Under the pieces are notes generated by a model. The model saw only the letters and a program-made list of their open reading frames with translations. It was not told where the DNA came from and did no database searches. DNA of 64,000 nucleotides from Liolophura sinensis. Lineage: Eukaryota; Mollusca; Polyplacophora; Chitonida; Chitonidae. The translations under genes were made by a program, and so were the position numbers. Within the stretch, counting starts at the first letter, position 1, and each line of letters opens with the position of its first letter. The DNA is taken from contig NC_088305.1 in NCBI RefSeq assembly GCF_032854445.1, forward strand, positions 9,739,606 to 9,803,605. The letters are read 5' to 3'. Below, piece after piece: positions 46,776-58,410 of the stretch.

Positions 46776-47984
46776 CCAGTCCTACTTTATTTACATTTCA
46801 CATCTCGTCTACTAATTCATCTACTTTCTCTTATTATTGAAACGAATCCTCGGTATTCCAGGCTTATACATCGGGGAATATAATGTAATGGTAGGCGTCT
46901 TAAAGCATACAGAGTATAACCTGATAATTGGCAAAGGGTCGGACATAACCGATGAAATACGGTCTCATTTCAGTTTACTTCAGTTAGGGTTTTATTCTAA
47001 CTTGTGTAAATTCTTCAGCAGTAGTACATTAAACACCCATAGCGCCATGGGTTACTTAGCTCTTGGCCATTAAGATGAGTGTTGCCGGCCCCTGCCTGCC
47101 CGACACGACAGTCCGTTAGACTGGGGACTTAGCCTAACTCCGTAAAGTGGTTTCCACTTCACCAGGGTAACACAGCAGAGTTTATTCCACCAGGCCTTGT
47201 TACACGATGACTTGGTCTGCGGCCTGACCTTAAGTAAGTTATACCTGTCAATGTGGGTCAGACGAGAAATGCTGGCATGTATTCTTCGGCTGAGTGCTTG
47301 TCACGTGAAGGAAAAATCAGCTCTCGGAGAGAAAAAGGTACATGTAGCCTTTCTCGAAACTGCTATAATTTCTCAAACAATTTTGCTCATAAAAAAAGTT
47401 ATTTTGAAAGTCTTTTGACAATTTTAAAATATTTACACAGTCACCCGAGAAACAAATTTAATGGGAAAGAGAAACTAATTCAAAGTCGTAGAGATAAAAT
47501 TCATTCTTTCCAGAATCTATTCTTTCTTTTTTTCTTTTGCTTATTTGCTTTCTAATTTGAAAGTCTATTGATTAATTTAAAATATTTTAGTGTCAAGACT
47601 ATATCATGAGATGATCAAAACACCCACAAGAACCTTGAATAAACAACATAATAATATGCCAAAGTCAAAAGAGCAAAACATCATCCATAATAGTTCTTGA
47701 CATCATGTCTATTTTTAATAGGCAGGCCCAGAGCGTTTAGCATCGATAAATTCGAATTTTGTAGGCCCTGAACCAACTGCCGGGCATTTATTGTCCATGC
47801 AATACCTTACATTGTACCGTGCATTTATGTTAAATTCATAATTCCTGCAGTATTACATTTTAGTATTAAGTGATAAATCCTAACAACTCACATAACTCTT
47901 GTTCAGCCAGTTTTCGCCTTACCTTTTCAAACTATTGTTTCTTTTAATAATCATATAAAATCTTATGGCTTGGGATAATCTACA
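46776..47984. other. Non-coding stretch with a diverged repeat
   Basis: 46850-47110 resembles 20690-20960. A donor-like CTTAA|GTAAGT (47232) and a good minus-strand donor (near 47925) have no supported exons. Confidence 0.4.
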
Positions 47985-48113
47985 ATCTCCAACCTGCGGA
48001 TGGTCGTGCGTTTTCCGGTGATCTGCCCGGTTTCCTCAGACCCTAATGCTGGCCGCCGTTGTATAGGTGAAATATTCTTGAGTACAGCGTAAATCACCAA
48101 TCAAGTAAATAAA
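47985..48113 (+). mobile_element. SINE family 1, 5'-truncated
   Basis: 'caacctgcggatggtcgtgc', 'taatgctggccgccgttgta' and 'gtgaaatattcttgagtac', with a tail CAATCAAGTAAATAAAT. No clear target-site duplication. Confidence 0.8.
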
Positions 48114-50099
48114 TCCTAGCCCCGGAAATATATATAAAATTATCAATCAAGCCAGGATGCGCAAATCCCTTATAATCTGGCAAATATCTGGAATGCATAT
48201 ATTGACGCAAATCACTCAAAGATTTTGCGGCAACAGGCTGATGTTAGAAATTTGTATTTTTATGCCGAGAAAGTTATGAAATCAAGTACAATTTAATTAT
48301 ACGCATAATACATGTCACTCATTACAGACGTGGAGAACATAACAGACACGCGCGGTGATGTCAAACACTGACATCTATCAAGCAAAATATAACGAAACGG
48401 GCATTTATCAGTGAACGCGAGCTGGGCTGAAATAACGTGGAGGTTTTCTTCGCAGGAGGAGATAAAATCGATCTTTTTGGGATGTAGTATCCGGACAGAA
48501 TAAGACCCATTTTATAACATGGTTTCACAGTGATTGCAAGGTGTTTTCCCCTCTTCATTTACAGTCATTCACAGTCCCGACTCGTATTACGCTGGCGTTT
48601 TTGTAGCGTCTGACCTCGGGGGTTGATGCTAGAGAAGGCTGAGGGCGTTCTTTGCTTATACCCATTGAAAACTCATAGTTCGTCCGGGTGTTGATCTCGA
48701 TATTAATCAAATTTCAGAATAGGCTCAGGGAAACCGTCCAGTCAGAGGCAAGATGTCTGCTGACTGCAGGCTTTCCACCCTATTTATTTACCTTCTACAA
48801 GTGACATATGCTTATTTAACAATTCATATTATCATTTGTATCGGAAACAACTTTCAGATAAGTAGAAAATCAGCTCAAGTTCAAGACCCGATACATACCT
48901 TGACCTATTCCCAAAATAATACAGAGCTTATTTCTACCGAAATGGGTTTTATGGACTAACTACCAAATATAACACGGTACTTGTCTTGACCCGGATAAAG
49001 CAGTGTTCGCCTGAACTAAGATTCACGCTGTAGTCTGCGTGAGAAAGTTACTGTCCTCAAGTAGTACACAGATTTGACCTTGAAGTGACCCGAGCTACAG
49101 TTGAGGTTAGCCCTTCAGACGTTGCCATCTCATAAGGTGGTCAAACATGCTTAAGCTTTAAAACGGAAGCAAACAGGGAATCCATGTACCATGCGGACAT
49201 GTCATTTTTCCTCATGTACTTGCATCAATCTAGCTACATATACAAACAACCAGCGTTGACACAAAATCAAGTTGTAAGTCTAATACATAAAAAATACAAC
49301 GTTTTATATATGAAATTAAGAAATAATGTTCGCATCAGATTAGTCTAATGGTAGTTTTACATCAAATCGATGTGGAAGAGTTTATATTTTATCTCTTATT
49401 TTGTAGCATTCAAACGTCCCTATGGGCTTTAAATTATCTGTAACCTGATACTTTTCTTCTTTAAAATAAACGTTCGCTCCGACAGAAAAAATAGCCATTT
49501 TGTTTATTTGTTTATATTTGTCGTCTGCTTTATTCAGTGTGAACAACAACCTCTATCCACCAATTGAACTACAGTAGACCCGTCCAGAAGGCAAACGCTT
49601 CCATCTCGTGATGGGGTGGGTGGGTGGGGGGGGGGGGGGGGGTATCTAATGACTTAGGTAATATGCACTTGGCACAGAGCCAAGCAGTTGCGTTCTGTGT
49701 AATAAAAATAGAGGGGTAACAGAATTGAAAATAATTTCTACAATGTGTTAAACTAGGATACACTGTATGGAAAGGCTGCCTCACCCTGCACTATTTATCT
49801 CCCCTGAAACCCTGAGTATTGCATATCTATGCCTATATTCATGCATTTGCTCTGTGTTTTTATGGGTGATGGAACACTTCACAACCCGGGGTAAACTACC
49901 ACAGTTAATGAAGGAATTGACAAACGTCCCGACCAAAATTCGGAGTAGAACCATCGGTATACGTGTATAGTGTATCCAATCCTTCAGAAATAAAGCAACT
50001 CGTGATCAGTTTTATATTCGGAAAGTATTTTTTTATTGACAACTGTTGATTCAAGACCGGGCAAAGGACATGTATCAAGCTATGCGCTTTGAGGATTAC
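48114..50099. other. Non-coding stretch with a G-tract
   Basis: A G-rich run (49613-49642, including about 20 consecutive G) lies here. Positions about 49800-49860 resemble the first-exon region of the gene at 58.4 kb ('tgcatttgctctgtgttttt' against 'tgcatttattcctgtgtggt'), which suggests a decayed paralogue upstream of the terminal exon at 50517. No intact gene. Confidence 0.4.
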
Positions 50100-50416
50100 A
50101 ATGTAAAACCTCAACACCGTAGCTTTGGGGCCAGTACATCCAGGGTCAATCTTATGTTGAGTCACACCTAAAACCTTGAAAAAAAAAGATATTGTAGCTT
50201 CCTCGCTTGGCGTTCAGCGTGAAGGGGATAGTACTACGCATGGTTGACCCATATCAGTGTAATGGTCGTCTCACTAGATGAAGTAGCACTAGATAAAAGA
50301 GCGGTGGAAATCCGTCGTGCAAAAAGGAAGCACGCTACATGCACTCAAACAACATCGTCGTCATATGACAGTACGATTGTTAAGTACGACGTTAACCCCT
50401 AAGCATTCACTCACTC
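50100..50416 (+). mobile_element. SINE family 2, near full length
   Basis: The order of blocks matches 30752-31114 read on the minus strand: 'catccagggtcaatct' (B-box region), 'gagtcacacctaaaac', 'cttcctcgcttggcgttcag', 'cgtgaaggggatagtac', 'aaaagagcggtggaaatcc', 'cgtcatatgac', 'gttaagtacgacgttaac', and a tail CATTCACTCACTCA. The A-box end is decayed. Confidence 0.85.
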
Positions 50417-50516
50417 AACATCGTAGAATCTATAAAAAGAATGAAAACAATTCCAGCAACAAGAACAAAAATAACACAAATAATGTTATGCTTTCTTTTT
50501 CGCCACTTTCCCGTAG

Positions 50517-50625
50517 ATATCAAAGCTTCCAGAAATGTCTTCGTTCCCTCATTCACATCGACAGTGTGGCGGTCTTATTCATGCAGGGTGTCAGGGGATC
50601 TAACTTGATGTATCGACCGATCTGA
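50517..50625 (+). CDS. Terminal exon, paralogue of the exon at 59538
   Basis: A strong acceptor (CCACTTTCCCGTAG) opens 109 nt: one leading base, 35 codons and TGA, the same entry phase and stop position as 59538-59655. The last 21 codons align residue by residue with that exon (shared VLFM and GS-L--YR cores), and differences include synonymous first-position changes (CTG/TTA, AGA/CGA). The upstream exons of this copy were not found, and a SINE sits in the expected intron. It is either a partial gene or an old pseudogene whose last exon is still open. Confidence 0.4.
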
Positions 50626-51040
50626 ATATTCCACCGACAATGTGGAACGAACGAGCCTGTCCCCAGTACTGTGGGCAAACGAGCACAGCTGCCAGCGACA
50701 AGAATACACTTAATTATTATGATGGTGACTGGACATGTCGGGGAGTCAAAAAATGCCTCACGGATAATTTTCAACATGACTAGCCATTATTTCAATAATT
50801 ATTTACATTTATTATTATATTCTTATTATATATTATTATCCAATATTTCAAATATTTTAATAATTTTACAATAGCGACTTCTTCCTGGAAGTGTCGCGAG
50901 CAAATATGACGGTGTGTTCGAATGGACTGCATAAGGACATGATAAGTAACTATACGGAATATATTTAGCGGGCGGTTCTTGTGCGGTTGTCTCCGATCTG
51001 AGACTACTGAGTGGCCATCATCCTATATGTTCCAGATGCC
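50626..51040 (+). repeat. Conserved downstream flank shared by three terminal-exon copies
   Basis: After the stop codon this region, 57600-57960 and 59656-60000 share 'ctgaatattcc', 'gacaatgtgg', 'cacagctgccagcracaag', 'cttaattaytatgatgg' and 'ggggagtca' in the same order. They are probably 3' UTR and downstream DNA copied with the gene. Here an AT-rich insertion (about 50800-50870) interrupts it. Confidence 0.65.
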
Positions 51041-53989
51041 GACTACCAAAGCAAGAGAGGGACGAAGGATACAATTCTTAACAGGAAACGCCCAATCGTT
51101 AAAATGGTAAACCTAATGTTTTGCTCCTGTGAGTTAGAGAACAATGACGGATCTTGCAGGAGTTGGATTTTCCACTGACTGATTATACCTGCATGAATTC
51201 TGTGAAATAACATTGTGGCAAGTATACTGAATTTCAGTCGTTGATTTTAGGAGCAAAGACCCAAAGACTTTTTGAGCAGTACATTTTCACAGTAGGTTCG
51301 CATGAGATATGCATTCTTACTGATACTGAGAATAACACATAATTATGTTTCCGTAAGGAATACAAGCGTCATGTCCGACATTCATATACCATTCGTAGTC
51401 CGTAAAGGACGTTCCAAGTCGATAATCGCAACATCCATTTCCATATCAACGTTTAACACTAGCTCCCAAAGACAAAGAAATGTAAGAAAATTGTACAAAT
51501 AGGAAAATAGCAAATAAAGCTGGTAACACACAAGAGAGAAGCGGTCATCAGTTTTCAATGATGCCGGGCAGACAGTGGATATTCCAGGCATGAATTTCAT
51601 ATCAAAGTTCAAATTCGTAGTCCATGAATGAGTTCCAGGTCAAATAACAATTAAAGCAGATATCTCAGTCGCGCTGTGATTGCAACTGTTCATAAAGGCA
51701 TCATGCAGATGTAATGAGCATGGCTGCCTTTACGGCCCCCAGCCCCAGGTTAAGCGGTATTAGCTACAGTTCGAAAATGACGTGCGTTACAGACCTTAAC
51801 CAAACAGATTGTGATTCAAAAGAAAACACAACTGATTGATTCAGCTTTGTATTACTCCAAAAATGCGCTTTCCTTGTTTTTGTCAAAATAAGGTCACTGT
51901 AAGAGCAATTTATGTGTTTCTATTCCAGTGAGGGCTCGTAAATTGCGATTACCATCACCGTATTTATTTCTTTAACAATTTTATATCTACTTTATATACT
52001 GTGGGGCGTGCATGTGTGTAAGCATTTGTTCTAATCATTTACCCGCACAGTTATTACAAAACTCTAACTGACGTGACTTGACAAGAGGCCCTATTCACCG
52101 CTCGCGCATGATCATTTCCCAAATATCGCACTTTCCTCGCCGGTGCTGTTTTACTCTCCGTGTTGCAAATCTGGTACAGAACACTTTCTCATGTTCATGT
52201 GGTCGGATTATAACTAAAACAATTCGACAATCATAGCTTCCTCGACGAATCTCTGCTTTATGTTAAAGAGTCAAAGAAAACTGTGAAAGCAGATTTTTTG
52301 GAGGTAAAGTATAACAAATCAATGTAATTTTACCGTTGCAACGATATGCTGGGTGCTTAACAGTTGTGATCACTTTTACAACATCCAATTTCAATCGATT
52401 TTATTCTGTCAAAAGATGGATTTATGTCATACTAGTAATGACCATTTAAATGAGCTTATAAACGCAATTACGTGTAGAGGGTTTAAAATGTAAGGGGGCC
52501 CTTGTAACTAAATAGGAAATCGTTCCACGTCGGTGCAGCAGAGGCGTAATTTTTTTTCATGGATAAAAAAATAAAACTTACTTGAAAAAGAAGTACAGTT
52601 AGAGCATGTGTGTGAAAAATTGGAATGATGCGATTTATATTTTTTACTTTTATTAAACGATAAAAGTAGCGTGAAAAGAAGATTTTGCTATTTTAAAGTG
52701 TTTTCCTGTTGGAATTCCCTTCATAACAAAAATATAATTACGTGAATCGAAATCATTTCCACATATTTGGTGTCTAGGTAGGAAGCTATATCGAAGTATC
52801 ATATCGATTCAAGAAATCACAATTTTATAAACAAGAAAGAAATAATTTGGAATTTCAGAAGAACTCTCCATTCAGCATAATAGATTTCTAACGCATTGTC
52901 CACACAGGTCAAGTGGTAACACGTGTGCCTTGAAACCGTCGGGTTGAATAAGATAACGCCCGGTTTAATCCCACCGTAATCCCACCCATCAAATAGATAA
53001 ATAAATCGAATAAAGAGTTCGATTCCTATAATTTGTTTTAGTGCATAAGAATGTGAGGTAATGGAGTGTGTGTTTGTGAGTGTGTGTGTATTATATCCAC
53101 GGATTATATCCACGGTATAATTCGAAGACAAAACTTGTTTCAGATACCAACATTAGACGCAAGAGAATATTATCTTATGCATTTAACAGCATGCAGTAGG
53201 CTGATGGTTAGCAACGATTGTTCTAGCTTGGCCTATTTCATGAGCTAAACCTGTTACATAACAACTTCAACAGCATACCGGGGAAGCCCTTACGTCGTTT
53301 TCACACAGCTGAGTATATCGCTTCCGCCACGGCATATTCGGACGACGTCGGATTATATGGAAGGCTTCATGCATTCTCTTAGGCTAAATACCGATGGAAA
53401 ATTTTTTTGATTAGTGAATACGGAATTTGGTAAAACAATCTCCGGTATAGCATTTTTATGTGAGCCAGCTTTTGAGTTGCTAGGATACACGAGGTACGCG
53501 TTCAAACCTGGCCATGGTCGGAGAATTTGTATGTTACTTCACTGTGCTTTGGTGACAATATTTGGTCGACAGCGATGTTGAGACCGTTCGCGCACTCCTC
53601 CCAAGTAGACCACTTGTCACCCACCATTGTTGTGTGTATATTTGTACATCACAAGTAAAAAAGTTTGCTAGTAACTTACCGGCGGTTTACATGTGGGACT
53701 CTGAATTTCTCCTCTCTTAAAACTGACCATTGCGTAATCTGGAATGTAACTTTTATAAACATAACGACAATTTTATTACGACGTGTACCTCAATTGTACT
53801 GAAATTGTCCACGGCAAGAAATTCCTTATTTCAATAAAATGTAAAAAAATATTTTTGATTCTTCTCTTGATGCGACTGATAAAACCTGGTTTAGTCGGTG
53901 AAGTAACAAACACAATCCTGTGATCACCATACAGTGGGTGGAGACTTCAGTCCCAGTCTCACTACCAGACTTTAACATCCCTTTCGTAG
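51041..53989. other. Mostly non-coding stretch
   Basis: 52905-53012 has a tRNA-like run (CGGTTTAATCCC as a B box, 'gtcaagtggtaacac' as an A box) followed by ATCAAATAGATAAATAAAT, probably a further SINE. A possible minus-strand exon ends at a good donor (CCG|GTAAGT, 53680) after about 31 open codons; it is not called. Nothing else is recognised. Confidence 0.35.
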
Positions 53990-54250
53990 GACAGACAGAT
54001 ACTTGACATTTTGGCGTCATTGGTTCACCGTATATTTAGCCTCGGACTCGTTGTCTTGATAACTGCAAGCTCATCAAGTATTGTCTCGCTTGTAGATTGT
54101 TCCTGTCCACAGAAATGCCCGTTTCGAGACGTGGAAATTTGTGACTATTATCAGCTGAAAGTGGCACTTTGGACACTCACCTTCATCAGCCGCCAATGCC
54201 ACATATGTCCACACTTATTTTATCGTCTGGCCATGGAACAATCAGCCTGA
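53990..54250 (+). CDS. Candidate terminal exon with a hydrophobic segment
   Basis: A strong acceptor (CATCCCTTTCGTAG) at 53989 opens 86 codons in phase 0 to TGA at 54248. The sequence has a hydrophobic stretch (about residues 17-35, IFSLGLVVLITASS then VSLV), then a Cys-containing part (C-x-C-x3-C early, and a C-x2-C later). It contains no suitable in-frame start, so it can only be a last exon. I do not recognise the family; chance is possible. Confidence 0.3.
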   Translation, partial: DRQILDILASLVHRIFSLGLVVLITASSSSIVSLVDCSCPQKCPFRDVEICDYYQLKVALWTLTFISRQCHICPHLFYRLAMEQSA

Positions 54251-54971
54251 AAATGCAACAGGTGCTATGGTCATTTTCGGTCTGTTTATTATTGATAAGA
54301 GCCTGACTGTCAGCTTGATCAATACACAAGTTGTGTCATACTGGCGACAGCATTCACCAATGTAGGCAAAACATCAGACTAAAATTATATGTGCGTATGT
54401 ACGCTGCGTACTCACCAGTACCAACTTTAATATATGACGATGAGGAGATATTAGGTGTACATACACTGTGTCATATTTTTCAGGGTGAGTCCAGTCCTGT
54501 ATCCTTGCTTTAACCTCTCTGTACTGAGCACTCAGTGCCAATCAGACCCGAGTTTGATTCCAGGTCTCCTCGTTTCGAGCGGAACGCGCAGTAGAGAAAC
54601 TCTAAAACTAGGGTCAATGCGAGGCCACTGTCCATCGATATGGGGGTACCGGGAACGGCGACAAAATGGTCCATCAGCACATTGTTACATCAGTACATGG
54701 AACGCTCGAGTATCGAGATAGCCCAGAATAGATTGCTGTGAACCATTTGCTGATTGATTGCTGCTGAAATTAGTTGTGGGCGGATGAAAAAGATTTGCTG
54801 GAGAAATATCAAGTATCTGACAAACCTTTCACTGTTTCTGGAGTCGGAAAAGCGAGAACTGAATTCGAACAAGGTGTGATACAAAAGACCACAGTATAAC
54901 AGTCTATTAAATAGAAAGTAAAACCAGGGCAGCGGCGAAAGTGTGATAACTGATATTTTGTCACACGTAAC
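54251..54971. other. Non-coding stretch, nothing recognised
   Basis: A B-box-like 'gagtttgattcc' near 54552 hints at another tRNA-derived relic. No gene is supported. Confidence 0.35.
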
Positions 54972-55240
54972 AAGGGCCTCTGTGGCTCAGTTGGTTATCG
55001 CGCTAGCGCAGCGTAACGACCCAGGAACCTCTCACCAATGAGCTGTAAGTTCAAGTCCAACTCATACTGGCTTCCTCTCCGGCCGTAAGTGAGAAGGTCT
55101 GTCAGCAACTTGCGGATGGTCGTGGGTCCCCCCACCTCCCGGGCTTTGTCCGGTTTCCACACATCATAATGCTGGCCGCCGTCGTATAAGTGAAATATTC
55201 TTGAGTACGGTGTAAAACACCAATCAAATAAATGAATTAA
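54972..55240 (+). mobile_element. Full-length SINE family 1 with 11-bp target-site duplication
   Basis: TCACACGTAAC flanks it exactly (54961-54971 and 55241-55251). The head GGCCTCTGTGGCTCAGTTGG gives an A box and 'aagttcaagtcc' a B box, with a long spacer. The body ('cttcctctccggccgtaagt', 'caacttgcggatggtcgtgg') and 3' domain ('gctggccgccgtcgtataag', 'gaaatattcttgagtacgg', 'caccaatcaaataaatg') complete it. This is the reference copy for family 1 in the window. Confidence 0.95.
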
Positions 55241-56849
55241 TCACACGTAACGGGTGAGATACTGCCTCTTGTCAGGGTTTAGTGTAGGTAATGAAACTGG
55301 AGTGATGTTAATTGTAATACATTAGGCCTCAGAGGTCTAGAATTACTGAAATTGGTCTATTGTCATCAGATTTAATATCAATATATATTAAAACAGTGCA
55401 AATCGACGTAGGAAATGTTTGGTACACGAGCTGAGCCTTGGTTTATGTAGGAATAGTCGGAGCCTGCCAGTCCATTCACCGTCTGTGCCGATGGTAAGTC
55501 TTCATTCAGATAGTATTTATAGAGACTATCATTATTTGACAGGTCCAAAAGACCCACCACGCAAAACCATTATGTTATTTCCAAAGTGGAAAAAAACACC
55601 AGTCATACAAGTATCTGCTTCAATGCTTTTCATATCAAGTTTCCGTCATCTTTTTCGTTTACCTTCAAATCTTTCCACATTGTGAACAGCAACGATACGA
55701 GGACAGCATGATGGAATAACAAGACATGTTGACAACACTTACAAGACAGTCAGAAGGCAAGACGCATCTTCCGACCAATATCAGTAATGGAAAACAACCG
55801 ATACATGAAACAGTATATAACTACATCCATAAACTGACACATGACTGGTTCCTTACAGTACATTATCCAGGATATGAGGCGAACCACAACAACTGAAACG
55901 TGTTAGCGATCTTATTCCAGGATTTCCACATGACATGTGTAACACAGCGGACTTATTCCATCAGACAAAAATACATGATATCTTACTCCGCGAGATGACC
56001 ATAAGCAAGCTTCACCTGACAGTACGTACTTCTGTAACTAAGTAGCAGGCTGGAAATTTAGAGAAGTGTTGTGTATTTATAGAAAAGTGTATAATTCACC
56101 CAATGAATCTGTCAACAAACTAATATACACTATTTCATACTGGTACGTTATCGAATTAAATCTTGAAATTGTATGGTTTACTGAATGTTTTGGATTCAAC
56201 TCTCGGCCCGAGACAGAGAACTACATAGAAATTTTCGAAAATGTTCTTCAAAGCTGCTAACGTTCTCGCTGGTAAGAGAGGGAGGTTCACTCCGATTTCT
56301 TTGTATTTGGTTTATTTCTGTTGTATTTTCTTTTATTTGTTTATTTTTTTTTAATGCATATTCAAGATATGGTGGGAGGATCCTGGGAAGAGAGCGGAGG
56401 AAACCCACGAACAGCCGCATTTTCTGAAGATTTCTTCACCAGACATGACGACGTGACGATGAGGGCCTTGTATTCCACCGAGGCTATGTCTACACAGGAA
56501 AAGGCATTCCTTTTCCATTATTGAAACTATTATATTTTATTTACGATCAGTGTTCGATTGTATTAGGGCGACGATGATTCCATTCAATACGAAACGTCAT
56601 TTACACGTGTCAGTGAGACAACAATTGTTGTTCGCATGCGTATTTCCTTACACGTTATAAAATTTAAAGAAAATGGTCTGTTTGGTCACCAGAACCTTTA
56701 GTGATAAAAGCATGTAAAAAGAATCTTCGTGTGACTGTTTTTTTCTGAACTATGTTAAACAAGTGTCTTACAACATCTTAAGTGATTAAATATTTTGGCA
56801 TCACTGTGTAGTTTATTTACATATCAACATGTGAAAAAAACAAACAATC
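55241..56849. other. Non-coding stretch with degenerate SINE
   Basis: 56325-56430 keeps reversed SINE family 1 blocks ('tattcaagatatggtgggag', 'ggaggaaacccacgaac'). No gene is supported. Confidence 0.45.
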
Positions 56850-57165
56850 ATCGTCTTTTACAATTACAATTAATATCTCTGCATTTTTTATTACCTAGTT
56901 ATGCTTAAGCCATGGTACTAGGGGGCGTGTAATGTGCTACTATGTATGCATTTACACGAACAGTTAGAATAAAATGCTGACTGAGGTAAAATGACAAGTT
57001 GCCGCATTTCACCGGTTGCGTGCGACCATTTGTCAGCTATCACACTGTTATCTTTGCTCTGGTTTCACTCTATGCTGTACCTCGTCGTCATATGACTGAA
57101 AAATTGTTGAGTACGACGTTAAACCCCAAACATTCACTCACTCACTCTATGCTGTACGTCTTGAA
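56850..57165 (+). repeat. Dispersed repeat, paralogue of 43820-44060
   Basis: Same order of shared blocks as at 43.8 kb. It is interrupted by a short SINE family 2 tail at 57081-57142; removing it restores the order seen in the other copy. Confidence 0.75.
57081..57142 (+). mobile_element. Severely 5'-truncated SINE family 2 insertion with 15-bp target-site duplication
   Basis: 'cgtcatatgactgaaaaatt', 'gttgagtacgacgttaaacc' and a CATTCACTCACT tail lie between two exact copies of CACTCTATGCTGTAC (57066-57080 and 57143-57157). The paralogous locus near 44035-44053 has this target once, so the empty site is visible. Confidence 0.9.
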
Positions 57166-57544
57166 TTATATTTCTCTCAATCTTCTGAAACCACGAAGGC
57201 TTAGGCATAAATGGGGCTTGGGATTCGAAACGCATCCTAATGAGTCTATAATTCTTTCCTCGCCTGACACCATTTGATTTTTTCAAAATTTAAATTTAAA
57301 GATTACGCGTAAAATCTTATAATTTTCTTTATTTCCCAATCTCATGTCGCCTCAGCACAAAATCAATTTCATTTCCTCCACCTCAAAATTCTGACAATTA
57401 AGTGAATTATTCTTGAGTCTTAAAAACAAGAAGCAAGCTGTAAAAATTGTGCGTTCACCAAAGGTATTCTAGATGTGTGTTTTTTTCACCATGAAACATT
57501 TTAAATATTTGCGTTTGTTTCGTAAGTCATATCTCGTGGGATTT
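57166..57544. other. Non-coding stretch, nothing recognised
   Basis: AT-rich, no gene. Confidence 0.4.
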
Positions 57545-57960
57545 ACACGGCAGTCGTATTCATGCAGTGTGGATCTATCTAGCCTAATGTATTCACTGTT
57601 CTGAATATTCCGCCGACAATGTGGCACGGACTTGGCCTGCCCATGGTTCTACCAGACAGGCAAGCACAGCTGCCAGCAACAAGAACACACTCAATTACTA
57701 TGATGGTCACAGAGCATGCCGGGGAGTCACAAAAAAAAACACGCGGGCGATTTTCATAAATGGCTGGCGAATATTTCAATAGTTATATAACAGCGACTCA
57801 TTACTGGACATTTTGTGAACAATTGGGGCGGCGTGATGGGTCCGACTGTGTTAGGGCCCATAACCAATGAGGTGAAATATATTTAGGTTTTCGTATGGCT
57901 GTCTCTAATCCTAGACTAATGAGTCGCCTAATGTTCTTCATACTGTATGCTGTGACGAAA
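57545..57960 (+). pseudogene. Decayed terminal-exon paralogue and its flank
   Basis: Only the last part of the exon is left (57545-57600; text equivalent to VVFMQ, then a frame broken by a deletion, and TAG). The downstream flank is well kept ('ctgaatattccgccgacaat', 'cacagctgccagcaacaaga', 'tgccggggagtcac'). The left part of the exon and its acceptor are missing. Confidence 0.55.
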
Positions 57961-58100
57961 AATGAAGAATGACTATTATTTATATATATCACCGAACATA
58001 TCAAGCATGTGTTATGTAAACAACCTCCGTCAGCTTCTAAATTTAGCTTGCCACTGTTTACATATGCTGAGTTCAGGGCCTGCCGTCTGCCTCTGCCTTA

Positions 58101-58196
58101 GAATGTTCCAGAATACGCTCAGTTCGGGGCCTGTTTGTTTACAACAAGTGTTCAATAATTTTCTTATTCTAGAAAATTCCACCAGTCTATATAAGG
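58101..58196 (+). promoter_or_regulatory. Heat-shock-type core promoter: two HSEs and a TATA box
   Basis: 58101-58113 reads GAATGTTCCAGAA and 58167-58179 reads TTCTAGAAAATTC. Each is a perfect three-unit heat-shock element (alternating nGAAn/nTTCn, 5-bp steps). TATATAAGG at 58188-58196 starts 9 bp after the second. This is the layout of stress-inducible promoters bound by HSF. It predicts a start near 58215-58225, followed by a leader and the ATG at 58411. The promoter at 63069-63098 has the same spacing. Confidence 0.65.
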
Positions 58197-58410
58197 CCGA
58201 TGAAAGCAGGTCAAAGGAGGAGAAAGGAGAATTATTGAGAGTTCGGATGCTTTCGCTGTGTGTTACTTTAGTAGGCCTTTTGTGCTGAATTTTGGTGTCT
58301 TTATATCCTCTGGCTTTGTTATACCCTATCTCCACCGAGCACTTGTTCAGTCTGTGGAATTTTGTGTATATTTCGTCATACACTCAGTTATACTGTGGAT
58401 TTTCCCTCTT

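Noticed and set aside
52905-53012. Possible tRNA gene
   Set aside because: A and B boxes are present but the arms do not pair and an A-rich tail follows, so it fits a SINE head better.
58148-58172. Apparent splice acceptor TTCTTATTCTAG upstream of the 58.4-kb gene
   Set aside because: The same bases form a perfect heat-shock element next to a TATA box, which explains them better, and the open frame starts downstream.
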